From contig JBARXY010000036.1 in assembly GCA_049647585.1 (NCBI GenBank), forward strand, positions 1 through 13,508: a stretch of DNA of 13,508 nucleotides, read 5' to 3'. The stretch's first letter is position 1. Each line of letters opens with the position of its first letter. Positions 6,965 through 13,508 of this stretch are shown here, in pieces. Origin of the DNA: JAGQSZ01 sp049647585 (lineage in GTDB: Bacteria; Actinomycetota; Acidimicrobiia; Acidimicrobiales; Microtrichaceae). A program made the position numbers and the translations under genes. Under the pieces are notes generated by a model. It saw nothing but the letters and a program-made list of their open reading frames with translations. It had not been told where the DNA came from and searched no databases.

Positions 6965-6993
6965 CACCCTCAGCCGGCCGAATGGTCGGGGTG
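6965..6993 (+). promoter_or_regulatory. hairpin after the hydrolase gene / start of the rpsO leader
   Basis: CACCC (6965-6969) pairs with GGGTG (6989-6993). An inner stem CGGCC (6975-6979) pairs with GGTCG (6984-6988), with one G-U pair and a GAAT loop. No T-run follows. It could be a terminator-like end for the hydrolase transcript or the first element of the rpsO leader. Confidence 0.45.
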
Positions 6994-7018
6994 CGCCGCG
7001 TGTCGTGAAGTGTCCAGA

Positions 7019-7079
7019 GTGGGTCCCAGTAATGGTGACCCGCAGGGTGCCACGCATTTCGGGGCAGGGTCCTACACCC
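7019..7079 (+). promoter_or_regulatory. structured rpsO leader, candidate S15 autoregulatory site
   Basis: Two stems can form just upstream of the rpsO ribosome-binding site. The first pairs 7019-7025 with 7037-7043 (seven pairs, one of them G-U, 11-nt loop). The second pairs TGCC (7048-7051) with GGCA (7063-7066), continued by CG with CG. An alternative pairs GGGTG (7045-7049) with CACCC (7075-7079) and would exclude the outer part of the second. S15 represses its own mRNA through structured leaders in several bacteria, and those leaders differ between lineages. Assigning this one to S15 is inference from position and folding potential. Confidence 0.4.
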
Positions 7080-7084
7080 ACGAA

Positions 7085-7090
7085 AGAGGA
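7085..7090 (+). promoter_or_regulatory. ribosome-binding site of rpsO
   Basis: AGAGGA lies 5 nt before the ATG at 7096 and fixes the rpsO start. It is also the element that a leader structure could mask. Confidence 0.7.
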
Positions 7091-7095
7091 TTGCA

Positions 7096-7377
7096 ATGAG
7101 TAACCGCCAGGCAACCAATCTGCCGCCGAAGATCGAAACGATCACCAAGTTCGGCAAGGACGGCCAGGACACCGGCTCGACCGAGGTCCAGATCGCACTT
7201 CTGACAGATCGGATCAACCACCTGACGGAGCACCTGAAGAAGCACAAGAAGGACCACCATTCACGTCGTGGCCTTCTCATGCTCGTGGGTCGTCGCCGCC
7301 GCTTCCTCGACTACCTGAAGGCGAATGAGATCGAGCGCTACCGCACGATCATCGCCGAACTCGGTTTGCGCCGCTGA
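7096..7377 (+). CDS. rpsO: 30S ribosomal protein S15
   Basis: S15 binds the central domain of 16S rRNA and nucleates assembly of the 30S platform. The protein is 93 residues, against about 89 in many bacteria, with a few extra N-terminal residues. The family core is clear: DTGSTEVQIALLTDRINHLTEH (25-46), then HKKDHHSRRGLLMLVGRRRRF (50-70) and LDYLK. The start is ATG at 7096 with AGAGGA upstream. rpsO is often followed by pnp, but here mrpA starts after only 11 bp, so the gene is probably co-transcribed with the antiporter operon. The 170-bp upstream gap holds several possible RNA stems that may give S15 feedback control. Confidence 0.98.
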   Translation: MSNRQATNLPPKIETITKFGKDGQDTGSTEVQIALLTDRINHLTEHLKKHKKDHHSRRGLLMLVGRRRRFLDYLKANEIERYRTIIAELGLRR

Positions 7378-7388
7378 TTGCAGCTGCA

Positions 7389-10172
7389 GTGGCGGCCACT
7401 GGGGCAGGCGCAGTTCTTGCGCTGCTGTCTCTTCACGCTCTCGCCGCACTGCTCGCCGGACCGTTGTTCAAACGGTTTGGCAAACAAGGCTTTCTGGCGC
7501 TGGGAATTGCCCCAGCAGCTCTTTTCTGCTGGTCGCTGACGGCCGCCCCCGGGGTCATCGGCGGAGTACCGGTCGTAGAAGTTTTCAACTGGGCTCCGTC
7601 GCTCCATTTCGTCCTTTCGGTTCGCGTCGACAGCTTCTCGTTGCTGATGCTGATGTTGGTATCCGGAATCGGAACCCTCGTATTCGGCTACGCCAGCGTC
7701 TACTTCTCAGAACGAGAGGATCTGGCTCGCCTTGGTGGCCTTCTCGTTGCGTTCTCGGGGGCAATGGCTGGTCTGGTCGTCGTCGACAACCTGCTGGCTC
7801 TGTTCCTTTTCTGGGAACTGACTTCGATCACCTCGTATCTGTTGATCGGAACCGACGACCGCTCGGCAACCGCCCGAGCCGCGGCGCTGAGGGCACTCGT
7901 GACCACCGGCGCGGGCGGCTTGGCGATGCTCGGTGGCTTCGTCATTCTCGCCCAACAGGGCGGCACATGGTCCATGACCGAACTGTTGGCCGACCCACCG
8001 CGGGGAGCCGCGGTCAACGGTGCAATCGTTCTGGTGCTGTTGGGGGCGTTCACCAAGTCGGCGCAGTTCCCGTTCCACTATTGGCTGCCCGGTGCGATGG
8101 TGGCGCCGACGCCGGTCAGCGCCTATCTGCATTCGGCGACGATGGTCAAGGCCGGCGTATACCTGATCGCCAGGCTCGCGCCGTCGTTCGGGGAGCTCGA
8201 ACTCTGGCGTCCGATCGTCATCACCGTCGGCCTGATCACGATGATCCTGGGCGGTTGGCGGGCCCTGAACCAGACCGACCTGAAGGTGCTGCTGGCCCAC
8301 GGCACAACAAGCCAGTTGGGCTTCATGGTGGTGATGTTCGGGCTCGGAACCTCCGCATCGGTGAAGGCGGGGGCAACCTTGTTGTTCGCCCACGGGCTTT
8401 TCAAGGCGACGCTCTTCATGGTCGCCGGCATTGTCGACAAGCAAGCTCGCACCCGCGATATCCGTAGGCTCGACCGGCTCTGGGGTTCCATGCCGTTCAC
8501 CGTGACCGCAGCTGCAATTTCGGCGGCGTCAATGGCCGGAGTTCCGCTGCTGCTCGGCTTCATCGCCAAGGAGGGATCACTTGAGGCCTTGCTCGATTTC
8601 GGTGGCACGACGGCGCTGATCACAGTGACCGGTGTGGTCATCGGCTCGGTTCTCACGTTCGCCTACAGCGCCCGGTTCGTGTGGGGGATGATCGGGCCTG
8701 AAACCTCGGCCGTGGCGGTCGGCAAGAGCGAGATCGAGAGGCCCAGCGAGGCGTCTGCCACGATCCTTGCGCCCGTCGCCGTGTTGAGCGCCATCACAGT
8801 TATCGGAGGGATCTACCCGCGCGCAGTCTCCTCACTCGTCGTCGGTGCGGCGACGGCGATCGACTCAGGCGTTTCCTCAGCAAGCCTGGCGCTGTGGCAC
8901 GGTCTGACCAAACCGCTGCTGCTGTCGATCGTCATAATCGTCGCCGGTGCTGCTCTATGGCTGGCCCGTGGCTTCATCGATCGCCTGTACGCCCGGACAC
9001 CTCACATGGCTTCCGGTGGACGGATCTTCGACATTGCGCTCGCAAGGTTCCTGCGCTTCTCCGATGTTGTGATCGGACACGTCCAGACCGGTTCGCTGCC
9101 TTCCTATCTCATGACGATTCTGGCAACGGCCCTGCTGCTTCCGGGAGTGATACTGGCACTCCGGGCCAAACCGGATCTGTCGCTCGAGTTGATGGACCGA
9201 CCCGGGCAACTCGTCACGGTGGTGCTGATGGCGGTGGCATCGCTGGGCGCGGTGATATCGCGTCACCGGATGGCAGCAGTGCTCTGCGTCGGCGCCGTCG
9301 GCTACGGCATCGCGGTGCTGTTCATGTTTCAGGGTGCACCTGATCTGGCATTGACCCAGATGATGGTCGAAACGCTCGTCCTTGCCGTCTTCGTGTCGGT
9401 CATGCGGCACCTTCCGCTGAAGTTCGCACGCAACCAGACGGTGTTCGCCGTGTTTCCACGGGCGCTTCTTTCGATTCTTGTCGGCATCGGGGCCGCGACC
9501 TTCGCGCTCATCGCCTTCGCAGCCCGACCTGCCGGGGTGGAGCCCGTCTCACAGACCTACATCGAGGCGTCCCCCCAAGCGGGTGGTGCAAATATCGTCA
9601 ACGCGATCCTCGTCGAGTTCAGAGGCTTCGACACCCTCGGCGAGACAACGGTTCTCACCGTGGTCGCGCTCGGAGTGCTTGGCCTTGTGCGAGCCGTCCG
9701 GCGCGAGCGCAATGGTGACACCTCCGAGGAATTGACGCCCATGCGGCCGTCGTTCGTGCTCGATTCCGCAGTCCAGGCGTTGTTCCGAACCTTGATCCTG
9801 TTGTCGTGGGTATTGCTCTTCTCGGGCCACGACGATCCGGGCGGGGGGTTCATCGCTGGCCTCGTTGCGGGTGCGGCCTTCGTGCTCGTCAATCTTGCTG
9901 GTGGCAATCGAAGCCGGCGGCAGCGTGGCCCCGCCGCGGCCGAGACCTTCCTCGGAGTCGGAATCACCGTCGCTGTGCTCGCCGGTGCCGTGGGGTGGAT
10001 GATCGGCGGGGTATTCCTCGAGTCTGCCGATATAAGCGCCCAGCTGCCCTTGATTGGCCAGCTGAAACTCTCGACCTCGATGGTGTTCGAAATCGGTGTC
10101 TACCTGGTGGTCATCGGCTTGGTGATGGCGCTGTTGCGCTCCCTCGGAACCGAACAGGCGCGGGAACTGTGA
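7389..10172 (+). CDS. mrpA: Mrp/Mnh Na+/H+ antiporter subunit A, fused to subunit B
   Basis: This is the largest subunit of the Mrp complex, a membrane Na+/H+ antiporter related to complex I. The protein has 927 residues. The NuoL-like half (to about 500) has the key glutamate E143 in FLFWELTS, lysine K223 in FTKSAQFPFHYWLPGAM, H230, and K254 in HSATMVKAGVYL. A NuoJ-like segment follows (about 605-672), with FQGAPDLALTQMMVETLVL. Next comes the motif around NIVNAILVEFRGFDTLGE (735-752). The end (about 788-925) is an MrpB domain with LFSGHDDPGGGFIAGLV, fused in frame, which explains why no separate mrpB exists. The GTG at 7389 is the first possible start after an in-frame stop at 7326-7328. No Shine-Dalgarno precedes it, so translation may be coupled to rpsO. 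The stop overlaps the mrpC start (GTGA). Confidence 0.96.
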   Translation: MAATGAGAVLALLSLHALAALLAGPLFKRFGKQGFLALGIAPAALFCWSLTAAPGVIGGVPVVEVFNWAPSLHFVLSVRVDSFSLLMLMLVSGIGTLVFGYASVYFSEREDLARLGGLLVAFSGAMAGLVVVDNLLALFLFWELTSITSYLLIGTDDRSATARAAALRALVTTGAGGLAMLGGFVILAQQGGTWSMTELLADPPRGAAVNGAIVLVLLGAFTKSAQFPFHYWLPGAMVAPTPVSAYLHSATMVKAGVYLIARLAPSFGELELWRPIVITVGLITMILGGWRALNQTDLKVLLAHGTTSQLGFMVVMFGLGTSASVKAGATLLFAHGLFKATLFMVAGIVDKQARTRDIRRLDRLWGSMPFTVTAAAISAASMAGVPLLLGFIAKEGSLEALLDFGGTTALITVTGVVIGSVLTFAYSARFVWGMIGPETSAVAVGKSEIERPSEASATILAPVAVLSAITVIGGIYPRAVSSLVVGAATAIDSGVSSASLALWHGLTKPLLLSIVIIVAGAALWLARGFIDRLYARTPHMASGGRIFDIALARFLRFSDVVIGHVQTGSLPSYLMTILATALLLPGVILALRAKPDLSLELMDRPGQLVTVVLMAVASLGAVISRHRMAAVLCVGAVGYGIAVLFMFQGAPDLALTQMMVETLVLAVFVSVMRHLPLKFARNQTVFAVFPRALLSILVGIGAATFALIAFAARPAGVEPVSQTYIEASPQAGGANIVNAILVEFRGFDTLGETTVLTVVALGVLGLVRAVRRERNGDTSEELTPMRPSFVLDSAVQALFRTLILLSWVLLFSGHDDPGGGFIAGLVAGAAFVLVNLAGGNRSRRQRGPAAAETFLGVGITVAVLAGAVGWMIGGVFLESADISAQLPLIGQLKLSTSMVFEIGVYLVVIGLVMALLRSLGTEQAREL

Positions 10173-10618
10173 TCGTCATTCTTGCGGTGATCGTCGGAAT
10201 CCTGTTTGCAGCGGGAACCTTCCTGATACTTCAACGCACGCTGAGCCGCATCATCTTGGGCCTCACCATGTGCAGCAATGGCGTCAACATGTTGTTGCTG
10301 TTGGCAGGCGGCAGGGGAGGAGCCGCCGCGTTCGCCGATGGTCGCTCTGGTGGACTTCGCCTGGCCGACCCGATGCCTCAGGCAATGGCATTGACGACGA
10401 TCGTCATCAATTTCGCGATGGTCGCCTTCCTGCTGGCGATGGCGTTCCGCAGTGCCACCCTCACCGGAGAGGACGAGGTCGAGGACGATCTCGAAGATCG
10501 CCGTATCGCCCAGACAATCCGAGCCGAGGAACTTGCAGCGGAGATTGCGCTCGAGGACGAGGAAGGTGACTTCGTGGATGTCGAACGCGAATTCGAAGGC
10601 GGAGGAGAATCTCGATGA
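10169..10618 (+). CDS. mrpC: Mrp antiporter subunit C (NuoK-like)
   Basis: MrpC is a small three-helix membrane subunit homologous to NuoK. The protein is 149 residues. Helix 1 (about 1-20) is followed by ILGLTMCSNGVNMLLLLAGG (30-49) and DPMPQAMALTTIVINFAMVA, the normal family signatures. The start is GTG at 10169, overlapping the mrpA stop by 4 bp. The open frame extends upstream to 9806, but that part lies inside mrpA and is Arg-rich and unlike the family. After the last helix a highly acidic tail of about 50 residues, rich in Glu and Asp, makes the protein longer than the usual 110-120 residues. Acidic tails of this kind may be common in actinobacterial MrpC. Confidence 0.93.
   Translation: MIVILAVIVGILFAAGTFLILQRTLSRIILGLTMCSNGVNMLLLLAGGRGGAAAFADGRSGGLRLADPMPQAMALTTIVINFAMVAFLLAMAFRSATLTGEDEVEDDLEDRRIAQTIRAEELAAEIALEDEEGDFVDVEREFEGGGESR
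10601..10607 (+). promoter_or_regulatory. strong Shine-Dalgarno of mrpD
   Basis: GGAGGAG lies 7 nt before the mrpD ATG at 10615, inside the end of mrpC. Besides the 4-bp overlap, it gives mrpD independent ribosome entry. Confidence 0.7.
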
Positions 10619-12123
10619 CCACGATCCTTCCGTTGCTGATTGTTCTGCCGATCTTCGGCGCCGGCGTCAACATGGCCCTTTGGCGTCATGTGAAGGTCCA
10701 ACAAGTTCTGGGCGTCTCGATACTCGGATCCTCGCTGGTGATGTCGCTCGCGTTGTTGGACCACGTAAATCGATTCGGGCCGGTCGCCGTTCATCTGGGC
10801 GGGTGGAGTGCGCCCGCGGGGATCACCCTAGTCGCCGACGTGTTCGCAGTGATGTTGCTGACGGTTGCAATGGTGGCCCTATTGGCAGTGTTCGTCTACG
10901 CGATCGGGCAACCACGGGCCGACAAGGGCGCGTTCTACTTCCATTCGCTCTACCTGGTTCTGGCGGCAGGGATAGCTGGCTCCTTCCTGGCGGGAGACCT
11001 GTTCAACCTGTTCGTTTCCATCGAGGTCATGCTCTCGGCGAGTTATGTGCTGATCACTCTCGGCGGAAGCCGCTCCCAGGTCCGGTCCGGCATGACCTAC
11101 GTCATCATCAACCTTCTCGCCTCGACCCTTTTGGTCACCACGATCGGCCTTATTTACGCGGCAACCGGAACGGTCAACATGGCCGACGCCGCAGGCAAGC
11201 TCCAGGAAGTGCCCGACGGAGTTCGTTTGGCGCTGGGAGGGTTGCTACTTGTGACCTTCGGCATCAAGGCCGCAATATTCCCGCTTTTCTTCTGGCTTCC
11301 GGACTCCTATCCGACAGCTCCGGTGACGGTTACGGCGGTATTCGCCGGGCTGCTCACCAAGATCGGTATGTACGCGATCATCCGAACGCAGACCCTGCTG
11401 TTCCCGAACACGGGTGGGCCGGTGGACCTCCTGCTCATAATCGCTGCGGCGACGATGATCATCGGCGCACTCGGCGCAATTGCCCAGAACGACATGAAGC
11501 GAATTCTGAGCTTCAGCATCGTCAGTCAGATTGGCTACATCCTGTTCGGCTTGAGTCTCAACAGCGTGGCGGGGATCGCCGGAGCGGCGTTCTTCCTGGT
11601 CCACCAGATCCCGGTCAAGACCGCCCTGTTCCTAGTTCAGGGGCTGGTCGAAACCGTCACGGGTTCATCGGCGCTGGACAGGGCCGGCGGACTGTTGCGA
11701 CAGAATCCGTTCATAGCTGCCATGTTCGTTCTTGCAGGACTCAGCTTGGTGGGCCTGCCGCCCCTGTCAGGGTTCTTCGGCAAGGTCGCCCTGGTCGAGG
11801 CCGGCCTGGCGGAGGGCAAGTGGATTGTCACCGGCATCAGCCTGGTCGTCAGCGTGCTGACACTCATCTACATGACCAAAATCTGGGCGAACGTCTTCTG
11901 GGGCGACAAGGTCGAGAAAGCTCCGATCGTGACCCAGGACGGGAGAGTGTTCGAACTGCCCGAACACGCTCCGCGCCTAATGAACGCGGCGACACTGGGC
12001 ATCGTCTGTGTAACGGTGCTGATCGCCGTGTTCGCCGAGCCCATCTGGCAGCTCTGCGAGCAGGCGGCCAATGAGTTGCTGGAACCGAGTACGTCATATG
12101 TGAGCGCGGTGATGTCGCGATGA
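10615..12123 (+). CDS. mrpD: Mrp antiporter subunit D (NuoN/NuoM-like)
   Basis: MrpD is the second large proton-channel-like subunit of the complex. The protein has 502 residues, the usual length, and many membrane helices. The conserved glutamate is E137 in FVSIEVMLSASYVLI. The mid-membrane lysine is K218 in TFGIKAAIFPLFFWLPDSYP, and a second lysine is K249 in AGLLTKIGMYAI. Glutamate and lysine at these positions are known to be needed for antiport in Bacillus MrpD, so this subunit looks functional. The ATG at 10615 overlaps the mrpC stop (ATGA) and has its own strong Shine-Dalgarno. The stop overlaps the mrpE start in the same way. Confidence 0.96.
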   Translation: MTTILPLLIVLPIFGAGVNMALWRHVKVQQVLGVSILGSSLVMSLALLDHVNRFGPVAVHLGGWSAPAGITLVADVFAVMLLTVAMVALLAVFVYAIGQPRADKGAFYFHSLYLVLAAGIAGSFLAGDLFNLFVSIEVMLSASYVLITLGGSRSQVRSGMTYVIINLLASTLLVTTIGLIYAATGTVNMADAAGKLQEVPDGVRLALGGLLLVTFGIKAAIFPLFFWLPDSYPTAPVTVTAVFAGLLTKIGMYAIIRTQTLLFPNTGGPVDLLLIIAAATMIIGALGAIAQNDMKRILSFSIVSQIGYILFGLSLNSVAGIAGAAFFLVHQIPVKTALFLVQGLVETVTGSSALDRAGGLLRQNPFIAAMFVLAGLSLVGLPPLSGFFGKVALVEAGLAEGKWIVTGISLVVSVLTLIYMTKIWANVFWGDKVEKAPIVTQDGRVFELPEHAPRLMNAATLGIVCVTVLIAVFAEPIWQLCEQAANELLEPSTSYVSAVMSR

Positions 12124-12782
12124 ATCCAGAGTTTGACGACCGAAGCTGGTTGCATCCGAAGCGCTGGCGGGTTCCACGGCTGGGCTCTCGTCTGCTGTCG
12201 ATCGCGTGGCTTCTCGGAATCTGGCTTGCGGTGAGCGGGTCCTACACGGTGGGCTCATTCGTCGGGGGATTGATAGCTGTTGCCGCAGTCACTCTGTTGT
12301 TTCGCCGTCCGGCTCACAACGATCCGATCCATCACGTCCGGCCGCTGATGCTGTTGCTATACGTGGGACATTTCGTCCGCGAGTTGGTGGCGGCCAACAT
12401 CGAAGTTGCGCGGGCCGTCATCAACCCAACTCGGGTCCATGACACTCGTGGGATCCTCGAAATACCGCTCCCTCGCAGCTCCAAACTTGTCGGCGCGGTA
12501 CTCGCCAACGCGGTGACCCTGACCCCGGGGACGTCGATCGTCGAGGTGACCGAGGAGCCTCCTTCGTTCCACGTACATGTTCTCCACGTGGAGAGCATTG
12601 CTGCCACACGAAGCTCGATCGCCGAGTTGCACTGGCGGCTCGTACGAGCGCTCGGTCCTGCGGATGCGCTGCCAGCGGCACAAGCGGCAGCCCGTGAGCT
12701 GCGCGAGCAGGTGGCGGCCGAGCGCTCCGGAAAGCCCTCGCCTGATTCCCGGCCCGGTTCGGGGAAGGGAACTCCGGAATGA
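12120..12782 (+). CDS. mrpE: Mrp antiporter subunit E
   Basis: MrpE is an accessory membrane subunit needed for stable assembly of the antiporter. The protein has 220 residues, against about 160 in Bacillus. Two N-terminal hydrophobic segments (about 25-38 and 43-61) are followed by LLYVGHFVRELVAANIEVARAV (79-100) and the family signature NAVTLTPGTSIVEV (130-143), then a cytoplasmic domain with HVHVLHVES. The extra length is mostly a C-terminal Ala/Glu/Pro-rich tail after about residue 180. ATG at 12120 overlaps the mrpD stop by 4 bp. Confidence 0.92.
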   Translation: MNPEFDDRSWLHPKRWRVPRLGSRLLSIAWLLGIWLAVSGSYTVGSFVGGLIAVAAVTLLFRRPAHNDPIHHVRPLMLLLYVGHFVRELVAANIEVARAVINPTRVHDTRGILEIPLPRSSKLVGAVLANAVTLTPGTSIVEVTEEPPSFHVHVLHVESIAATRSSIAELHWRLVRALGPADALPAAQAAARELREQVAAERSGKPSPDSRPGSGKGTPE

Positions 12783-13042
12783 ACGCCGTCATCACGGTCT
12801 GTCAGATAATCGTGAGCGTCGGTGCGCTCTTGTGCGTCATCAGGCTGGTACTCGGGCCGTCCCTGTCTGATCGCGCTCTGGCGCTCGACACACTGCTCAT
12901 GACCATCGTCGTCGAGGTCGCACTCGGTGCTGCCAGGTCCGGCGAGGACAGAAACCTGGACCTATTGCTGGTCGTTGGACTGGTGGCCTTCATCGGCACG
13001 ACAGCGGTAGGCAGATTCGTCGAAAGGCGGGGGGCGCGATGA
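12779..13042 (+). CDS. mrpF: Mrp antiporter subunit F
   Basis: MrpF is a small three-helix subunit of the Mrp complex. The protein has 87 residues, the normal length. The family motif is RLVLGPSLSDRALALDTL (22-39), with G26-P27, D31-R32 and D37. The final helix LLLVVGLVAFIGTTAVGRF is followed by a basic end. The ATG at 12779 overlaps the mrpE stop, and AAGGGA (12765-12770) can serve as ribosome-binding site. Confidence 0.93.
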   Translation: MNAVITVCQIIVSVGALLCVIRLVLGPSLSDRALALDTLLMTIVVEVALGAARSGEDRNLDLLLVVGLVAFIGTTAVGRFVERRGAR

Positions 13043-13386
13043 GCGTCGTCGTCAACATCATTTCTGCCACTCTCATGGTGATTGCGGCGCTGTTCGTGCT
13101 GCTGGCCGGAATTGGTCTTCACCGCTTCGATGACGTGTTCTCGCGTATTCACGCTGCAACCAAGGCCGTAACCTTCGGCGTACTGGTGGTCGCGATCGGT
13201 GCGTCATTCCAATTGGAGAACAGCGTCGATGTGGTCAAGCTGATTCTCGCGGCGATTCTCCAGTTGATCAGCGCCCCGGTCGGTTCCCACATCCTCGCTC
13301 GAGCTACGTATCACGCGGGGACCGAATTGAGCCCGCTGACCAGGATCGATCAACTCGCTGACCCCGACGCGACCCTCGATTCCTGA
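13039..13386 (+). CDS. mrpG: Mrp antiporter subunit G
   Basis: MrpG is the last small three-helix subunit. The protein has 115 residues. It shows LLAGIGLHRFDDVFSRIHAATKAVTFGV (21-48), with the family's SRIHAATKA, then DVVKLILAAILQLISAPVGSHILARATYHAG. The ATG at 13039 overlaps the mrpF stop (ATGA). It closes the antiporter operon, since the following DNA is a 19-bp tandem repeat and not another gene in this window. Confidence 0.94.
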   Translation: MSVVVNIISATLMVIAALFVLLAGIGLHRFDDVFSRIHAATKAVTFGVLVVAIGASFQLENSVDVVKLILAAILQLISAPVGSHILARATYHAGTELSPLTRIDQLADPDATLDS

Positions 13387-13392
13387 TCGCCT

Positions 13393-13508
13393 CGGCCAAT
13401 TCGGCCCGCCTCGCCCAAATCGGCCCGCCCCGGCCAATTCGGCCCGCCCCGGCCAATTCGGCCCGCCCCGGCCAATTCGGCCCGCCCCGGCCAATTCGGC
13501 CCGCCCCG
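13393..13508. repeat. 19-bp tandem repeat array, running off the window
   Basis: Six full 19-bp units begin at 13393, 13412, 13431, 13450, 13469 and 13488, and a seventh starts at 13507. Units 3-6 are identical, CGGCCAATTCGGCCCGCCC. Unit 1 differs at one base and unit 2 at three. The decayed units lie nearest mrpG, which suggests growth at the distal side. Each unit holds an inverted repeat GGCC-AATTC-GGCC. A 19-bp period is not a multiple of three, so the array is unlikely to be coding. It starts 6 bp after the mrpG stop. Confidence 0.95.

Noticed and set aside
7325..8467. 380-codon + strand open frame overlapping rpsO and mrpA
   Set aside because: It overlaps two well-supported genes, and its translation is low-complexity and Arg/Gly-rich. 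It is a GC-driven shadow.
8123..8656. 177-codon open frame antisense to mrpA
   Set aside because: It is the complement of conserved membrane helices of MrpA, and its composition is that of a shadow frame.
9806..10168. Upstream extension of mrpC
   Set aside because: This part of the frame lies inside the MrpB domain of mrpA and encodes Arg/Gly-rich sequence unlike MrpC. GTG at 10169 fits the family and the 4-bp overlap.
10452..12074. 540-codon + strand open frame overlapping mrpC and mrpD
   Set aside because: It lies almost wholly inside mrpD, whose protein matches its family along its full length. The alternative translation is Arg/Gly/His/Gln-rich without any domain, typical of a shadow frame in GC-rich DNA.
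7389..13386. NADH dehydrogenase (complex I) or a formate hydrogenlyase-type operon
   Set aside because: MrpA and MrpD resemble NuoL/NuoN, but MrpE, MrpF and MrpG plus the MrpB domain identify the Mrp antiporter. No iron-sulfur, flavin or hydrogenase subunits are present.
13204..13494. Minus-strand open frame through the repeat array (Gly/Arg/Pro-rich)
   Set aside because: Its apparent peptide repeat comes from a 19-bp unit read in shifting frames, and the rest is antisense to mrpG.
13393..13508. CRISPR array
   Set aside because: The 19-bp units are directly adjacent, with no unique spacers between them, so this is a simple tandem repeat.

Overview
The window is a GC-rich stretch of bacterial chromosome with every convincing gene on the + strand. 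Several things point to an actinobacterium: the gene order infB-rbfA-truB-ribF-rpsO, the long Ala/Pro/Gly-rich N-terminal half of IF-2, frequent GTG and TTG starts, and an MrpA that carries a fused MrpB domain. The class Acidimicrobiia is a plausible guess, but it is inferred from the look of the proteins and not proven.

Layout. Positions 30-5681 hold a translation and cofactor block: infB (IF-2, TTG start), rbfA (30S maturation), truB (tRNA pseudouridine 55 synthase, overlapping rbfA by 4 bp) and ribF (riboflavin kinase/FAD synthetase, 10 bp after truB). A 158-bp gap with a promoter-like, relatively A/T-rich patch precedes a lone alpha/beta-hydrolase gene (5840-6925) with a near-perfect Shine-Dalgarno. 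A further 170-bp gap, rich in possible RNA hairpins, forms the leader of rpsO (7096-7377, ribosomal protein S15).

From 7389 to 13386 there is a complete Mrp/Mnh-type multisubunit Na+/H+ antiporter operon: mrpA (with mrpB fused to its C-terminus), mrpC, mrpD, mrpE, mrpF and mrpG. Every junction within it is a 4-bp ATGA or GTGA overlap, as expected for translationally coupled subunits of one membrane complex. The operon begins only 11 bp after the rpsO stop codon, where pnp is commonly found, so rpsO and mrp are probably co-transcribed. Six bases after mrpG a 19-bp tandem repeat array begins and runs off the end of the window.

Most of the content is conserved housekeeping genes plus a known antiporter. 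I see no defence system, mobile element, CRISPR array, tRNA or rRNA, and no strong case for a wholly new system. The best leads are the rpsO-mrp linkage, the structured rpsO leader, a repeat-bearing insertion in the riboflavin kinase domain of RibF, the 19-bp array, and a recurring pattern of short tandem repeats in the coding sequences.
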